Shown: positions 31,379 to 42,911, counted from the first letter of the stretch. The stretch is DNA of 64,000 bases from Ilex aquifolium (GCA_951799425.1 OX637397.1:14344064-14408063); one strand, 5' to 3'. Numbers and translations are program-made. The notes: generated by a model from the sequence alone, not told the origin.

Positions 31379-31969
31379 TCATCGACGAACGTGAGGAGTC
31401 TGTCGAGCGTCCAAGGCGAGGATGCCAACAATCCCAGAAGGAATGGATGACGAATCAGGAAATCGCTGATTGAACTGCTGTGAGCAAGACCAATTAGCCA
31501 TGAAGTCTGCAACCTGATTCGCCTCCCGCAGGACGTGGCAGACGCGAGCCGAGAGAGAAGCACACAGAATCCGAATCCGAGCAAGCAGGTAAGCATAAAC
31601 CAAGCACCCAGTACCCTGAGAAGAAACCCAAGAAACCACTGTAGCTGAATCTGACTCCACTACCAACTCTAAAGTTCCCAAATTTGCAGCCAACTCCAGC
31701 CCAGCACAAACAGCCTGCAACTCCGCATACAGAATAGGTTGATGCCCCAGAAACAAACCAAAAGCCCTGAGAACCCAACCCTGGTGGTCCCGAGTAACAC
31801 CCCCTGCCGCAAACAACCCCGAATTGCCTTTAGAACAGCCGTCAATACTGATCTTCAGGCAACCCGCTATAGGAAAAGTCTGGCCGAGGCCGAGGAACCA
31901 AGACCCTAAGAGAACCCACAAACTCATCCCGACGCAACTGACTCGGAGCAAACCCAAAAGCAAGCCCAA
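31379..31969 (-). CDS. LINE RNase H domain protein, 3' end of a truncated ORF2
   Basis: 196 residues open on the minus strand. It holds the plant LINE-type RNase H domain: KISIDGCSKGN with the first Asp (about 39-49), AELQAVCAGLELA with the Glu (about 83-95), VESDSATVVSW with the second Asp (about 104-114) and VLREANQVADFMAN with the last Asp (about 146-159). All four metal-binding acids are visible. The domain normally ends the ORF2 polyprotein of L1-type plant LINEs and removes RNA from the hybrid during target-primed reverse transcription. The start is not real; upstream in another frame lies the zinc-finger domain, so the ORF is a frameshifted remnant. Confidence 0.8.
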   Translation of the reverse strand: MGLLLGLLRVSCVGMSLWVLLGSWFLGLGQTFPIAGCLKISIDGCSKGNSGLFAAGGVTRDHQGWVLRAFGLFLGHQPILYAELQAVCAGLELAANLGTLELVVESDSATVVSWVSSQGTGCLVYAYLLARIRILCASLSARVCHVLREANQVADFMANWSCSQQFNQRFPDSSSIPSGIVGILALDARQTPHVRR

Positions 31970-32059
31970 CCAACTGCATATCAGTCATAACCCTCTGAAC
32001 TACAACGGGCACCTGAAAGGCCCGGCCATCGAACCTATAAGCATTACACGCCTTTCATA

Positions 32060-32345
32060 AGTGCCACAGAATGAAACACGGTAGCAGTACCCGCATGTGA
32101 CCTATAGAAGTAGCACATCGTGGCCAACGAAGCATCAAAGTATAAGGAGACTGAAATGGTCAACATCTGATCCCAAACATCTGATAAAAGTGACCCCACA
32201 CCTGAACTGCAAGCGGACAATCCAGAAAAATATGTTTAAGAGTCTCAACAGCCCCACCACACACACACCGAGATACTACATGGAAACCCCGTCTCTCTAA
32301 GCCATCATCTGTTGCAAGGAAACCATGAAACAACCGTCATATAAA
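32060..32345 (-). pseudogene. LINE zinc-binding reverse transcriptase domain
   Basis: Minus-strand reading gives RLFHGFLATDDGLERRG, then SRCVCGGAVETLKHIFLDCP and VQVWGHFYQMF. The C-x-C...H...C spacing is that of the zinc-binding region found after LINE reverse transcriptases. It is followed by a stop and frame change before the RNase H ORF. The upstream reverse transcriptase is missing. Confidence 0.75.
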
Positions 32346-32530
32346 GAAGGAGAGCTGGGTCGGACTCTTTGTACATTTAGAAACTAGCCTAACCCAAGAA
32401 AAAGATTCTGACAAAACTTCAATTTTGTGATTGTTCATGGAACTAATCCATCATAATAGATAAAATGACTCTTTTATCCAATGATACTCTTTACCTTGTG
32501 AAGGTTTTTCCTTCTTGAGGTCAAAGGTTC

Positions 32531-32590
32531 AATCCCCTTCCTCCTTCCCCCTCCCCCTCCCCCTCTCCCTCCCCCCAAAAAAAAAAAAAA
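32531..32590. repeat. C/T-rich tract followed by an A-run
   Basis: CCCCCTC words for about 45 bases, then a run of A. A strong strand asymmetry (pure pyrimidine then pure A). No coding. Confidence 0.8.
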
Positions 32591-32604
32591 TCATCATAAT
32601 AGCA

Positions 32605-32785
32605 ATTTTGAAATAAAATTATCAAATTATGATACTTTTGAATTTATTTATCAAACTTATAACACATTTTAAAAGTAGAGTTTGTTGACTCCACTTTTGT
32701 TATGTGATTGTTGACTTTGCTATTATCGTACTTTGATAAATAAATTTAAAAATACCGTAATTTGATATATTTTTTTAAATTACCG
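32605..32785. mobile_element. MITE-like inverted repeat element
   Basis: Left AAATTATCAAATTATGATAC with ATTTATTTATCAAACTT and right CTTTGATAAATAAATTT with ACCGTAATTTGATA are inverted copies around a short centre. About 180 bases, no coding. Confidence 0.5.
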
Positions 32786-33091
32786 TATTGTGGTACTTAA
32801 TTCCCATATTCCTAATGTGTGACTAGTCAAACTTGGAAGATAACTTAGAAATTTTGCAAATTTTTGTTCTAATATTTTCCTTATTCTTAAGATATTTACA
32901 TAATAAAACAAAATGTACTACTTGCATAAAGTACAACAACAAAACTTCAATTTTATGTAATCGCCATAAATCTATCTATTTACATTTAACTTTTTAAACA
33001 CAATGAAAACGTTGCATATTATTTGAAGTCTAAAGTAGTAATGTTATTATCCAACCATCCCAATCTCACACATTTTTTATACCGGCAAAAC

Positions 33092-33290
33092 GTTTTTTTT
33101 TTTTTTGCTATTGGGTATCCAAGGCTTGCGTTGACCACTCCCTCGAGCTCAATGGTGGGCCACCGTGACTTGAGCTGGGTTAGACTATGTCCCAAAACGG
33201 ACAAGGGTAACTAGCGTTTAAAGGGTGTGAGAAAAGATTGAACTTGAGACTTCTGAAGTACTAAATGTCAGACTCAATCATAGTTTAAAA
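33092..33290 (-). mobile_element. SINE-like element
   Basis: On the minus strand: a head with TCTCAAGTTCAATC, close to a tRNA B-box (GTTCRANNC), a body with TAACCCAGCTCAAGTC and an A-tail (T-run at 33092-33105 on the plus strand). A truncated relative is at 26024-26135. An A-box is not clear, so the class is a proposal. Confidence 0.45.
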
Positions 33291-34071
33291 TTTTAGATCC
33301 TTGAAATAAGATATGACAAGTACAAATCAATAGCCGCATTAACGACAGAGAAAAGTGGATAAATTAGATCGTGAATGTGCTAAAGTTCAGTTAGACTTCA
33401 AACACAAATACGTACAATCAGGGGCGACCCAACGTAAACGGGGCCCTAGGCGAAAATTTTATCTGGGCCCTACTAATATGAATATATTGAATATTTTTTA
33501 ATTATTATAATTTAATATTTTATTAATCTAAAAATTATTTTTCTTGTTTTTGAAATATAAAAATATTGATCAAGTTTTTATATTCAAGTTTTGTCAATAG
33601 ATTATAATTAATCCATTCAATTTTTCTTGTGATATAGTTGGTTGTAAATAAGATTTTATAAATTTAAATTTTGAAAAACTCATTTAGATTGAAGGGACTG
33701 TTGTGAACAAAATTTTATAAGCAATGCGTGTATTCATAGAATTTTTTTTTAGTCTTTTTATGTAGTTTAGTATTTCAATTGGAATGTTAGTTCCAATTTT
33801 TAAAACTTTTTTTAAAATTTTTTATTTTGAAAATAAAATTAAGTCATTAATATCAGTATATACATCATAAATGAAGTGTTTAATAATAAAATTTTGTTCT
33901 ATACAATGGACCAAACATATATGTACTTATAAATTATATGCTCTCCAAGATAAAATATTATATAAGAAAGAAGAAGGAAAAAAAATTACCTATTTTACTT
34001 TGCATGTGCTAAAGATTATTCGTATAAGATTTTAAGAGTGAGCTGGTAGCACAAATGTGCATTCAACCCGC

Positions 34072-34084
34072 GGGGGGGGGGGGG

Positions 34085-34116
<32 letters not shown>
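34072..34116. repeat. G14 run and (GA)n microsatellite
   Basis: Fourteen consecutive G followed by GA repeats. Fully purine on the plus strand. It lies inside the hAT-like element. Confidence 0.9.
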
Positions 34117-34205
34117 TGTCCAAGAGAAATATGCTTAGGAGAGTAACTTTTTTGGGGGCTTACCAAGACAAATATGCTGAGGAGGCTAACTTTTTTGGGG
34201 GCAGA
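34117..34205. repeat. Direct duplication of about 43 bases
   Basis: CAAGAGAAATATGCTTAGGA with TAACTTTTTTGGGGGC is followed by CAAGACAAATATGCTGAGGA and the same T/G run. Two imperfect tandem copies. Confidence 0.75.
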
Positions 34206-34463
34206 AAAATATAAGTTATTATGATCTAAAATATAAAACTATTGGGGCTTTATTTGTCTTAACTAAATAGCAAAAATCTTTGGGCCCAATAAAGTTAGAA
34301 AATGATTTGGACTCTAAAAGTGAGTGCCTAAAAATTCAGGGTCTACTTAATAGTTAGTCATAAAATTTTGGTCTAAAATACTAAAATTACAATTTTTGGG
34401 ATCCTCTAAAACTGGAGGCCCTAGGCAAGCCACCTTAGTGACCTATGCCTAGGGTCGGCCTTG

Positions 34464-35329
34464 TGTACGACCTTACCTACTCGAACCAATGCGGGTTTTA
34501 AAAATCATGAATGTTCAGGTGACTGTAGAAAAATGTTAGGTTACCTCTAGGTTCTTTTTTATGCCATAAAGCTTCAAGAACTTTAAATAATTTCACCGAT
34601 CAGAGACGTGTGAACATTAGTGAAATTAAATCATGTAAATGCAAAATAACGAGTAAATTAAGTTCGAATCTGGAAGACGAATCGAACACTAGACTTAGTA
34701 TAAAATAAAAGATCACCGAAGCGATGTATTACAAGAAAAGTAAAGGTTGCTCGGAAGAAAGGACGAAGTAAGAGATAGGCCGACTCTGTGAAGAGTATTT
34801 GTGATTTGATCGTGGAATCTCTTTCTGGTAGCCTAGCCTCTTCTATTTATAGAAATTGTTTTCAACCGTTGATCCATCTTTTTCAGTCATGACCTATGAC
34901 CATGGCTCTATCTCTTGAGATACGTGAATGTATGTTGAACCGTTTTCAACTTGCGGTTCATAATGTCACGTTTTCTCGTTTCTGAGGATTCCAATAGTCA
35001 TATTCCTCTAACCGTCCTGTCAATTGTGGACTCTCACAGACTCCCTTATGATCGTCAGATTTTTTTCACGTGTCACCTCAAATTTTACCTTTTGTGATCT
35101 TATCAGCCCACAGCCTAAATACCCCCGGTATGGAGCTTCTCAAGCCGTCCGCTACGAGCGAAGCGATCTACAAAGAGAAAACCACTCTTATGGTTCGGGA
35201 ACCTCGGATCTCTTTCTCATTTCGAGGAAAAGGTGCGGAAGGAAAAGGAAACAACGGAGGGATCCGAATCGGACCTAAATGGGAATGACATGGATATAAA
35301 TAATTTTTGATATTTTGAGTAACATCTTC
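34464..35329. other. Spacer with LTR-like features, unresolved
   Basis: CTTCTATTTATAGAAATTG near 34839-34857 is TATA-like, in moderately GC-rich sequence unlike the neighbours. Two overlapping plus-strand ORFs (35024-35288) show no domain. It may be part of an old LTR, but no partner was found. Confidence 0.3.
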
Positions 35330-36560
35330 TTAGATAGTAGTGTTATATTTGTATGCATAGCATTTTCTAATCAAAAGTTGGAGTAAATTCCTTTTTCTCC
35401 CTAGTGATTGGGGTCGATTTAAACTGACCCCGAATGCAGTGTACATGACTTTAAAAGTCTTCTTTAAATTTGTGTCTATAAAGCAGCTAGTTGCAAGGTA
35501 TAGCCTACTAGGGTAAGAAACACAAATAGACACAATCTACCAATAATTTATTTCTCTTCTTAAGTGGTCCACCATAATCAGACACAATTCTGCAGCTAAT
35601 TATGACTGACTCACAACACTATAAGATGACCAAAAGAATCTGCAAATAAGGAGATCATCCTTATGAAATAACAGGCTTCAACTCTTTTATAAATTTCTGC
35701 TTTTTTCGAGATGAGATCTTCTCTATTTTATTTTTTTTCGCATAACACATGACAAGTACGAAACATCTATCACATTGAAGAGACACAAAAGTGCATAAAA
35801 TTCGTACGTTCCCATAACATTTTCTAATCTAAATTTTAAAAAGTCTGGGCAAATTATTCTTTCCCCTAGTAATTGGGTTAAAAGTCTATGTTAAATTTGT
35901 GTCTATAAGGCAGCTAGTAGCAAAGTGGCACACTAATGAGAAACAAAGTGGACAAATTATGAGGAATATTAGACTAATTCTAATGAAATAATATCGTGCA
36001 AACATACAGATCTCATAGTTTTATCCTTGGAAATGTGGGGTTGAAACATAGCTTGCCACTTTACTTTAAATTGACCCCATACGCAGTGTACCATTTTCTT
36101 TGTATTTTCAACGTTTTGAGTTACATCTTCCTAGAGAGTAGTTTTATAAAACAAAAGAAAAAGAATTTTTTTCTAGGTTAGTTCAAGATAGATTCATTAT
36201 TTATAATGTCTGAAAAGTATGAAACAACTGTCATAGTAACTAACATAAAGTGTGTTAAATGTGTATGTTCCTATATCATTTTCTAATCTAAAGTTTGAAA
36301 AGTTTGGTAAAATCCTCTTTTTCCCTAGTGATTAAGCTAAAAGTCTTCTTTTAATTGTCTGTAAAGCAGAACCTAGCAAGGTATAGCCTATTAGGGCAAG
36401 AAACACATTAGGCATCTTAGTGGTCTTAAATTTTCTTTTAGTTCCTTTTTAACTAATCCACCAAAATCAGATAGAATCTGCAGCTAAATATGACTAACTC
36501 AAACAGTGAGATGACCAAAAGAATCTACAAATAAGGACAAGATCATTATGAAAAAACAGG
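35330..36560 (+). repeat. Three diverged direct units of about 458 bases
   Basis: The anchor CATTTTCTAATC occurs at 35361, 35818 and 36277. Around it the same words recur: CCCTAGT(A/G)ATT, GTCTATAA(A/G)GCAG, TAGCCTA(C/T)TAGGG and GATGACCAAAAGAATCT. Units are unequal through deletions and internal shifts. A fourth copy is inverted at 37669-38225. No coding is supported; the units look non-coding. Confidence 0.7.
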
Positions 36561-37339
36561 CTTCACCTTTTTATACATTTTATGGTGGCAGTCCTGGAGA
36601 AAAAAATTGTTTGTAGTCAATATACTGATATATTTTGTGTGCAATTGTATATGTCTGACTACAATCTATATAGTGTTTTCTTTTCCATTTGTTTTGTGGG
36701 GGTCTTGTTAGTGATGACTCGTATACTAATGTGGGGGAGAGATAAATGGATTTGGTTATACGTAATCATTTTACTTATTTTTACTTTATTTTAAGTGTGA
36801 TAAAGCAAATACATCTGAATGATTTAAATGTTTTCAATTTTATAGATGCATCTTACTTAAGTTTCACTCCAAAATGTTATCTAAGGTATGAATCTTTTTT
36901 TATTCTTTTTCTAGCTTCTCTTCCTTGATGTTATTTTAAAGTGAATAATTGAGATAATAATGATAGTTTTTAATGTCTGACAGGGTTCTTACTACTATGA
37001 CGTGTTACTGACATTTAACTATTATGCTAAAAATATTGGATGGAGAATGCAAGTACCAATAGATGGCTTCATTAATATTTTTTTTGCTAGTAGGATGTCA
37101 AATTTATTGTGATTTTGTCATAGTTATGGAAGGTGCAAAGAGATAAATTTAGTTTTTTTTTTAGAGATAACATTTTATTTTGTTTTGTTTTCATTGCGGG
37201 GGATGCCTCACTTTTTGTGTAATACCCTTTGTTGGAAGATTTTAGGATCTTATGCATTTTTATCAAGGTAGTATTGGATTTTAATTTTGTTTGTGATGAG
37301 GATTACAAAATTGGATGTTTTTATTGTTTGTCAAATGAT
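36561..37339. other. AT-rich centre of the inverted structure
   Basis: Lies between the direct units and the CACTA end. Plus-strand ORFs (36582-36794, 36746-36928, 37229-37411) are hydrophobic and AT-driven, without domains. Confidence 0.35.
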
Positions 37340-37668
37340 TTTTGCAATAAAAACTCACCACTAGTCCTATTGACAAAAGTAATAGTGGCGAAATATTTCA
37401 CCACTACATAACATATTAATTAATTTAACCCAATGTATTTGGGGCGAACATACCACCTTTTATGGCAAAATGTTAAATTAACAGTGATAGTTAATTTCAT
37501 CACTAAACAGTTCCTCTTTTATTGTGATATTTTTATGGCGTCACTATTTACCTTTAGTGGCACATCTACAATAACAACTTTTTTATCGCCACTAAAACAG
37601 TTAGTGGCGACATTTACCATATTAGTGACAACTTTTCGCACCACTAAAAGTCTCGATTCTTGTAGTGA
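37340..37668 (-). mobile_element. CACTA transposon end fragment
   Basis: The right edge CTTGTAGTG is the inverted CACTACAAG terminus of CACTA elements. Inside lie repeated GTGGCGA and TTAGTGGC words, like the subterminal repeats of the element at 54260. Homology of the flanking repeat stops exactly at this terminus. The opposite end is missing, so the fragment is truncated. Confidence 0.6.
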
Positions 37669-38225
37669 ATGATGTTGTCCATATTTGTAGACTCTTTTGG
37701 TCATTTCACTATTTGAGTTAGTCGTATTTAGCTGCAGATTTTGTCTGATTATGGTGGACTTGTTAAAAAGGAACTAAAAGAAAATTTAAGACTACGAAGA
37801 TGCATGCCTAATGTGTTTCTTTCCCTAGTAGGCTATACCTTGCTAGATTATGCTTTACAAAAAATTAAAAGAAGACTTTTAACTTGATCACTAGGGAAAA
37901 AGAGGAATTTCCACAAACTTTTCAAACTTTAGATTAGAAAATGCTATGGGAACCTACAAATTTTATACACTTTATGTTTCTAGTTATTGTGACAATTGTT
38001 TTGTACTTCTCACATGTTATGAATAATGAATCTCTCTTTCTTGAACTAACATAGAAACTTGTTTTTTCTTTCTTTTTCTTATGCTTGAATCATTTGCGGG
38101 GATAAAAATATTAGATCAGTACGTTTACACAATATTATTTCATTAGACTTAGTCTAATGTTCCCCACAATTTGTCCACTTTGTTTCTCGTTAATGTGGCA
38201 GTTGATTCGTACTTGTCATAACTTA
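37669..38225 (-). repeat. Inverted fourth unit of the 458-base family
   Basis: Read on the minus strand it matches 36560 back to about 35930, with GACCAAAAGAGTCTACAAAT, TAGCCTACTAGGG, GATCAAGTTAAAAGTC and GAAACAAAGTGGACAAATT in order. With the direct units it forms a large imperfect palindrome. Confidence 0.7.
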
Positions 38226-38586
38226 TTTCATGGATCACAATTTTTGAACTAAAATATGATTCTTTTTTTCTGTTTTTTTTTTTACAAAATTGCTCTCTAA
38301 GAAGATGGAACCCAAGTATCAGAGAGAGAAAAGATAGTAAAGATCATTTAAGGTAGTTGTAATACAATATTATGTGATGTGGACATCCATGTTTGTTTGT
38401 CACATGTCACCAGGATATTGCATGTAGTATAGTGGCAATGCCATAATAAGTAGCTGAAGTGTATTAAATAAAAAAGTAGCTTAAGGTATAAAAAGTATTA
38501 TTTGGATAATAATATTACTTTGGACTTTAAATAATATGTAATATATTTATTGTCACGTTTTAAAATATGTTGTTGAATAAATCTTA
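38226..38586. other. AT-rich spacer
   Basis: No repeats or coding recognised; contains a T-rich run near 38262-38282. It ends at the 3' end of LINE 1. Confidence 0.4.
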
Positions 38587-39256
38587 CGGAAGGTAAATTA
38601 TATTCATAAAAAAAGAGATAAAACATTACAGGGACAACACAAGGGTGATGCACACATGACAGAATACATCCACCCAAAACAAAAGTATAACCAAAGTATA
38701 AACACCAACCAAGAATCTGGAACTCTAAAGGAAGTGCCAGCCTTGGGCTGGTACTTACAGTAGAATCAATACTCAAAAGTAGACAAAGAAAGCACAAAGG
38801 CCTACATGAACATGGGCCTGCACCTACAAAAAAAAACAGAGAATTGCAGAGGAGGCAACAAACTCACTGGAATTGTCCACAGCCGAATGAACATCACATA
38901 GCCAACTTACTTTACTGCCCAATCATCGCCCCCCAGCTTCATTGAGGAGTGGGAGAAACAATTGGATAATGAAGCCCGTAGCTCCTTTCAAGCCCGTAGG
39001 CTGTACACCTCAAAACAGAGAGGGCAGGCAGCATAAAGGAGAAGTGAAAAAAGAAGACAGCACTTCCAGAAGGATCCAGGATAAAGGCCTTGATGTCCCC
39101 ATTGGTGAGTCACATCGTTGAGGACTCATCATCAGAAATGTCAAGTAAAAACCAGCTGATCATACTCAAATACAAATCACAGACAAATGATCGTCCCCAC
39201 GAATGCACATGAATCAGCAACCGAAACAGACCAGCCCCATCCTCATGCATAGACAC
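38587..39256 (-). other. LINE 1 3' UTR
   Basis: Follows the ORF2 stop. Contains a stem-loop at 38732-38756 (AAGTGCCAGCC and GGCTGGTACTT, one mismatch, 3-base loop) that has counterparts in the other LINE copies. The 99-residue ORF at 38498-38797 crosses the element end and is not a gene. Confidence 0.7.
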
Positions 39257-42200
39257 TTAACCACTACTAGTTAGCTGCCAAGCTTGGAGGAGAGACAAGT
39301 TTTGGGGGGAATTCTTGAATTTAAGTGTGACTAACCTGTCTTTGATGATTTGCACGATACACTTCACAAGACTTCTCCAATCTCTAAACTGGTTTGTATG
39401 GAGCCTTGGATTCCTTTCCTTCCATATTATATACACAGTTGTTGCCAAGCTCAACTTCTTTAACACCTTGTTAAGTGATTTACCTCTCCAACTTTGACTT
39501 GCATAAGCTATGAAATTCTGCCAAGAGCTCGGTAGGCCTTGTTCACCACACAGTTGCATCATAAAAAACCAAATAGCTTGTGAGAACTGACAACTAAAAA
39601 AGATGTGAGAATGAGATTCCATGTCCTGCCTACAGAGGATACATATCACCTCAACATCCGGGGCAAATTTTTTCATTCTATCTTTAGTGCTTAGCCTTTC
39701 CTTGATTGCTAACCATAGCATGAAGCCCATTCTAGGTATGTATTGTCCATACCACAGCAGATGGTGCCAAGATACCTCCTGCCCAGAGGACTTAAGATAA
39801 TTCCAAGCAGAAACAGAAGAAAATTGCCCATTTGTTGCTATAGTCCACTTCACCTGATCTTCCTTATTAGACAAAGGAATATATGTAGGCATATGATTTG
39901 AAATCTCCAAGAGATCAGGTGTACCTGTGAAAGGCCATGACCACCTATTGTTGCCAACGATTGCTGCCACTTTAGCATCCTTAGGTAACCCCGCATGATC
40001 AATAATATTATCACTCCATTTAAGCAGAAGAGGGCCATGAGGGTGCCAATTATCCAACCAAAGGCTAGTACACTCTCCATTGCCAATAACATGTTGAATT
40101 AGAGGTCTAACAATTGGTCTCAATTTCAAGAGGTTCAGCCAATTCCAAGAGCAAGAGTGAGGTGGCTTAACTTCCCAGATGCTTTTGCCTCTTAAATGGT
40201 AAGAATGGATCCATTTCACCCAAAGGCTTTCCTTGTCAGTAAATAAAATCCACAGATATCTCATCATCATTGCATTATTGATCTCCTTAAGTCTTCTAAC
40301 CCCCAATCCCCCTTCTTTCTTAGGTCTAAAAATGTCTTCCCAGGCCCCTTTGGCTCCAGTGGGCTTGAGTTCAGTCCCCTTCCAAAGGAAGGATCTAAGC
40401 ATTCTTTCTAATTTATCAAGAACTTGTTGGGGAATAAAAATATGGGCTGACCAGAAATTTTGGGTTCTATTGAGCACAGAGGTAATCAATTGAAGCCTTC
40501 CAGCAAACGATAGAAACCTGTTGGTCCAACATTTCACCCTAGACTCCATTTTTTCCATCAGAGCATCACAATATTGCCTCTTGAATCTAGTGGACACCAA
40601 TGGGATCCCCAAATATCTCACAGGTAGAACACCAATTTGGAATCCAAGGATATTAGTAATCTGCTATTTTGCCTCGTCAGATATCACAGACATGAAAACA
40701 TAGTTTTTCAAGGGATTAGCTCTAAGCCCAGAGAGGGCTTGAAACTGGTCAATTGCAGTTTTCAAAACTCTTATAGACTAATCATCACCATGACTCAAAA
40801 GTAAGACATCATCAGCAAATAGAAGGTGAGTAAGCGCCATCTTCCTACATCTCCAATGAAACCTGAAAGAAGGATTAGAGGTGATTTGCTGCAGTACGAC
40901 AGAACTAAACACTTCCATGGCCAGAACAAAGAGGTAAGGTGAAAGGGGATCGCCCTGCCTTAGGCCCCTAGAGCTTGGAAAGAATCCTACCATCTCCCCA
41001 TTTATATTGATAGAGAACCGAGAAGTAATACATTCCCTAATCCAATTCCTCATAGTTTCTGGAAAATGGAAAGCTTCAAGGGCATCCAAAAGAAATTTCC
41101 AATCCAATGTGTCATAAGCTTTCATAATATCCAATTTAATAGCGCATCGAGAAGATCCACTATTTATGTGGTAGTCTCTTAGGAGTTCCTGAGTGAGCAA
41201 AATATTTTCCCCAATTTTCCTTCCTTGAACAAAAGCAGTTTGATTACAGCTTACAATATCTTGGAGCGCACCCTTCACTGTATTTGCCAGAATTTTAGAG
41301 ATGACTTTATACAACAAGTTACAACATGAGATGGGTCTGAAATCCCCCATTGAGTTTGGATTTAGACTTTTAGGGGCAAGGGCAATCACAGTAGAGTTGA
41401 GTTCCTTAAGTAATTTCCTAGATCTAAAAAATTCTTTCACTGCAGCAATCATGTCCCTACCAATCATAGGCCATGCCTTTTTGAAGAAGTATGCAGTAAA
41501 TCCATCAGGTCCAGGTGCCTTCATATTATTAAAGGAGAACAACACCTCTTTAATTTCCTCATCATCAATATCTCTGATCATATTATTTGCTTGCTGCTCA
41601 GTGACCTTCTTAAGCGACAGAGATCTTAATAAGGCTCTTCTCTCTAATGGAGGAGTGAGGTTGCTCGTAGTTCCCAAAAGTCTCTGGAAATAATCAATAG
41701 CTTCTCCCTTAATTGCATCCTCACCTTCCACCACACTACCATCAGCAGATTCCAGTTTTAAAATCTTCTTCTTGTTCCTTCTGCAGTTCATAGTTTTAAA
41801 GAAAAAAGCAGTATTTTTATCTCCTTCACTCAACCATAATATTCTGGACTTCTGCTTGTAAAGGATTTCCTCATTCCTGGCAGCCTCCAAATATTCATTG
41901 GGTAAAAGTTTCTCCTCTTGTCTGAGTGCTGAGTGCTGAGTCTGAAGGGTTAAGGTCAAGCCTCCTTTGGCAGTTATCAAGCAAAGCTTTCTTAACTCTA
42001 ACTGAGGCAGAAAGCTCACCCATTTCCCTGCTATTTACTTTAAACACCGCTCTGAGTTTCTTAAGTTTAAAACAAACTTTGAACTAGTTTGAACCTTGAA
42101 TAGGTTCCTGCCATGCTTGAGTTACAATATGCAGAAAATCTTCTTTGTCGGCCCAAAAATTAAAGAATTTAAACGGGCAGTTCTTCCTTTTCACCTCCTC

Positions 42201-42911
42201 TCCGATCTTCACGAAAGCAGGACTATGGTCTGAAACCCCCGGGGGCAAGAATTCAGCTTCTAATCTGTCAAAATTCTGGATCCAAGCCTCATTTACAACG
42301 GCTCTATCAAGTTTCCTAGAAACACAAGCATCTCCTTCCCTTCTACTGCTCCAAGTGAAGAAAAGCCCCGAGTATCTCAAATCAACAAGTTCAGCTTCTT
42401 GTACACAATCATCAAAATCCCCCATAGCTTGCACCCATCTGTTAAGTCCACCATGATTCTCATTGCAACTTCTTATAGCATTAAAGTCCCCAATAACTAA
42501 CCAAGGGTTGGATTTAAAAAGACCGGCATGGTAAACTAGATTTCTCCACAAGTCCCTCCTCTCATTCTCCTCATTAGAGCCATAAACAAGGGATACACAA
42601 AATTTAGTTGTAGTGTCCAAATGTACCACATCACAGTGCACCACTTGATCAGTTTCCGATATCTTAGTCACCATAACCGAGTTTGGGTTCCACCCAACCC
42701 AAATCCTACCAAAAGTATGACTGCTATAGTTTGCCAAAAACTCCCATTGTCTAAATATGTTATTTCTAATAGCTGAAATATTTACACTTCTCACCTTGGT
42801 TTCAACAATCCCCACTAAATCAAGGTGATGTTCAAAAATTAATTTCTTCACTGTTTCCTGCTTAGAGGATTTGTTAAGTCATCTTATATTCCAGCAAGCT
42901 AACTTAATCAT
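39257..42911 (-). pseudogene. LINE 1 ORF2: endonuclease and reverse transcriptase
   Basis: Order on the minus strand: APE-type endonuclease (42911-42084) with VETKV, WLVIGDFNAI and PGVSDHSPA; reverse transcriptase (42019-40778) with MKAPGPDGF, FRPISCCNLLYK, KLDIMKAYDTLDW, GLRQGDPLSPYLF and the active-site FADD; and a C-terminal zinc-binding domain (within 40621-39257) with CILCRQDMESHSHIFFSC. The endonuclease nicks the target and the polymerase copies the RNA there. Visible lesions: TGA at codon 11 (42879-42881), a stop at 42084-42086, a frameshift near 41935 from a 7-base tandem duplication, a stop at 40778-40780 and one near 40664. Catalytic residues are intact. No RNase H follows. Confidence 0.9.

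Larger units (their letters stand above)
30161..32400 (-). mobile_element. 5'-truncated LINE with terminal RNase H, Helitron inside
   Basis: Minus-strand order: zinc-finger domain of LINE reverse transcriptases (about 32060-32345), a linker, RNase H (31379-31969), a 3' UTR with hairpins, and a poly(A) tail seen as a T-run at about 30161-30171. The reverse transcriptase and endonuclease are absent, as in 5'-truncated LINE insertions. A Helitron (30226-31199) sits in the 3' UTR. The 5' edge near 32400 is approximate, and no target duplication was seen. Confidence 0.75.
33419..34463. mobile_element. hAT-like non-autonomous element
   Basis: The ends CAGGGGCGACCC and, inverted at the right, CAAGGCCGACCC form imperfect 12-base inverted repeats, and GGGCCCTAGGCGAAA near the left matches a CCTAGGC word near the right. 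Flanks CGTACAAT and TGTACGAC agree at 5 of 8 positions, with only transition differences, as a decayed 8-base duplication would. No transposase remains. Confidence 0.5.

Noticed and set aside
34072..34085. G14 run as a G-quadruplex regulator
   Set aside because: Could fold, but there is no gene nearby and a simple slippage tract explains it.
35024..35288. Two overlapping Arg/Lys-rich ORFs
   Set aside because: No domain; the region may be an old LTR.
41301..41693. 130-residue plus-strand ORF
   Set aside because: Antisense shadow of the LINE 1 reverse transcriptase.
42145..42456. 103-residue plus-strand ORF
   Set aside because: Antisense shadow of the LINE 1 endonuclease.
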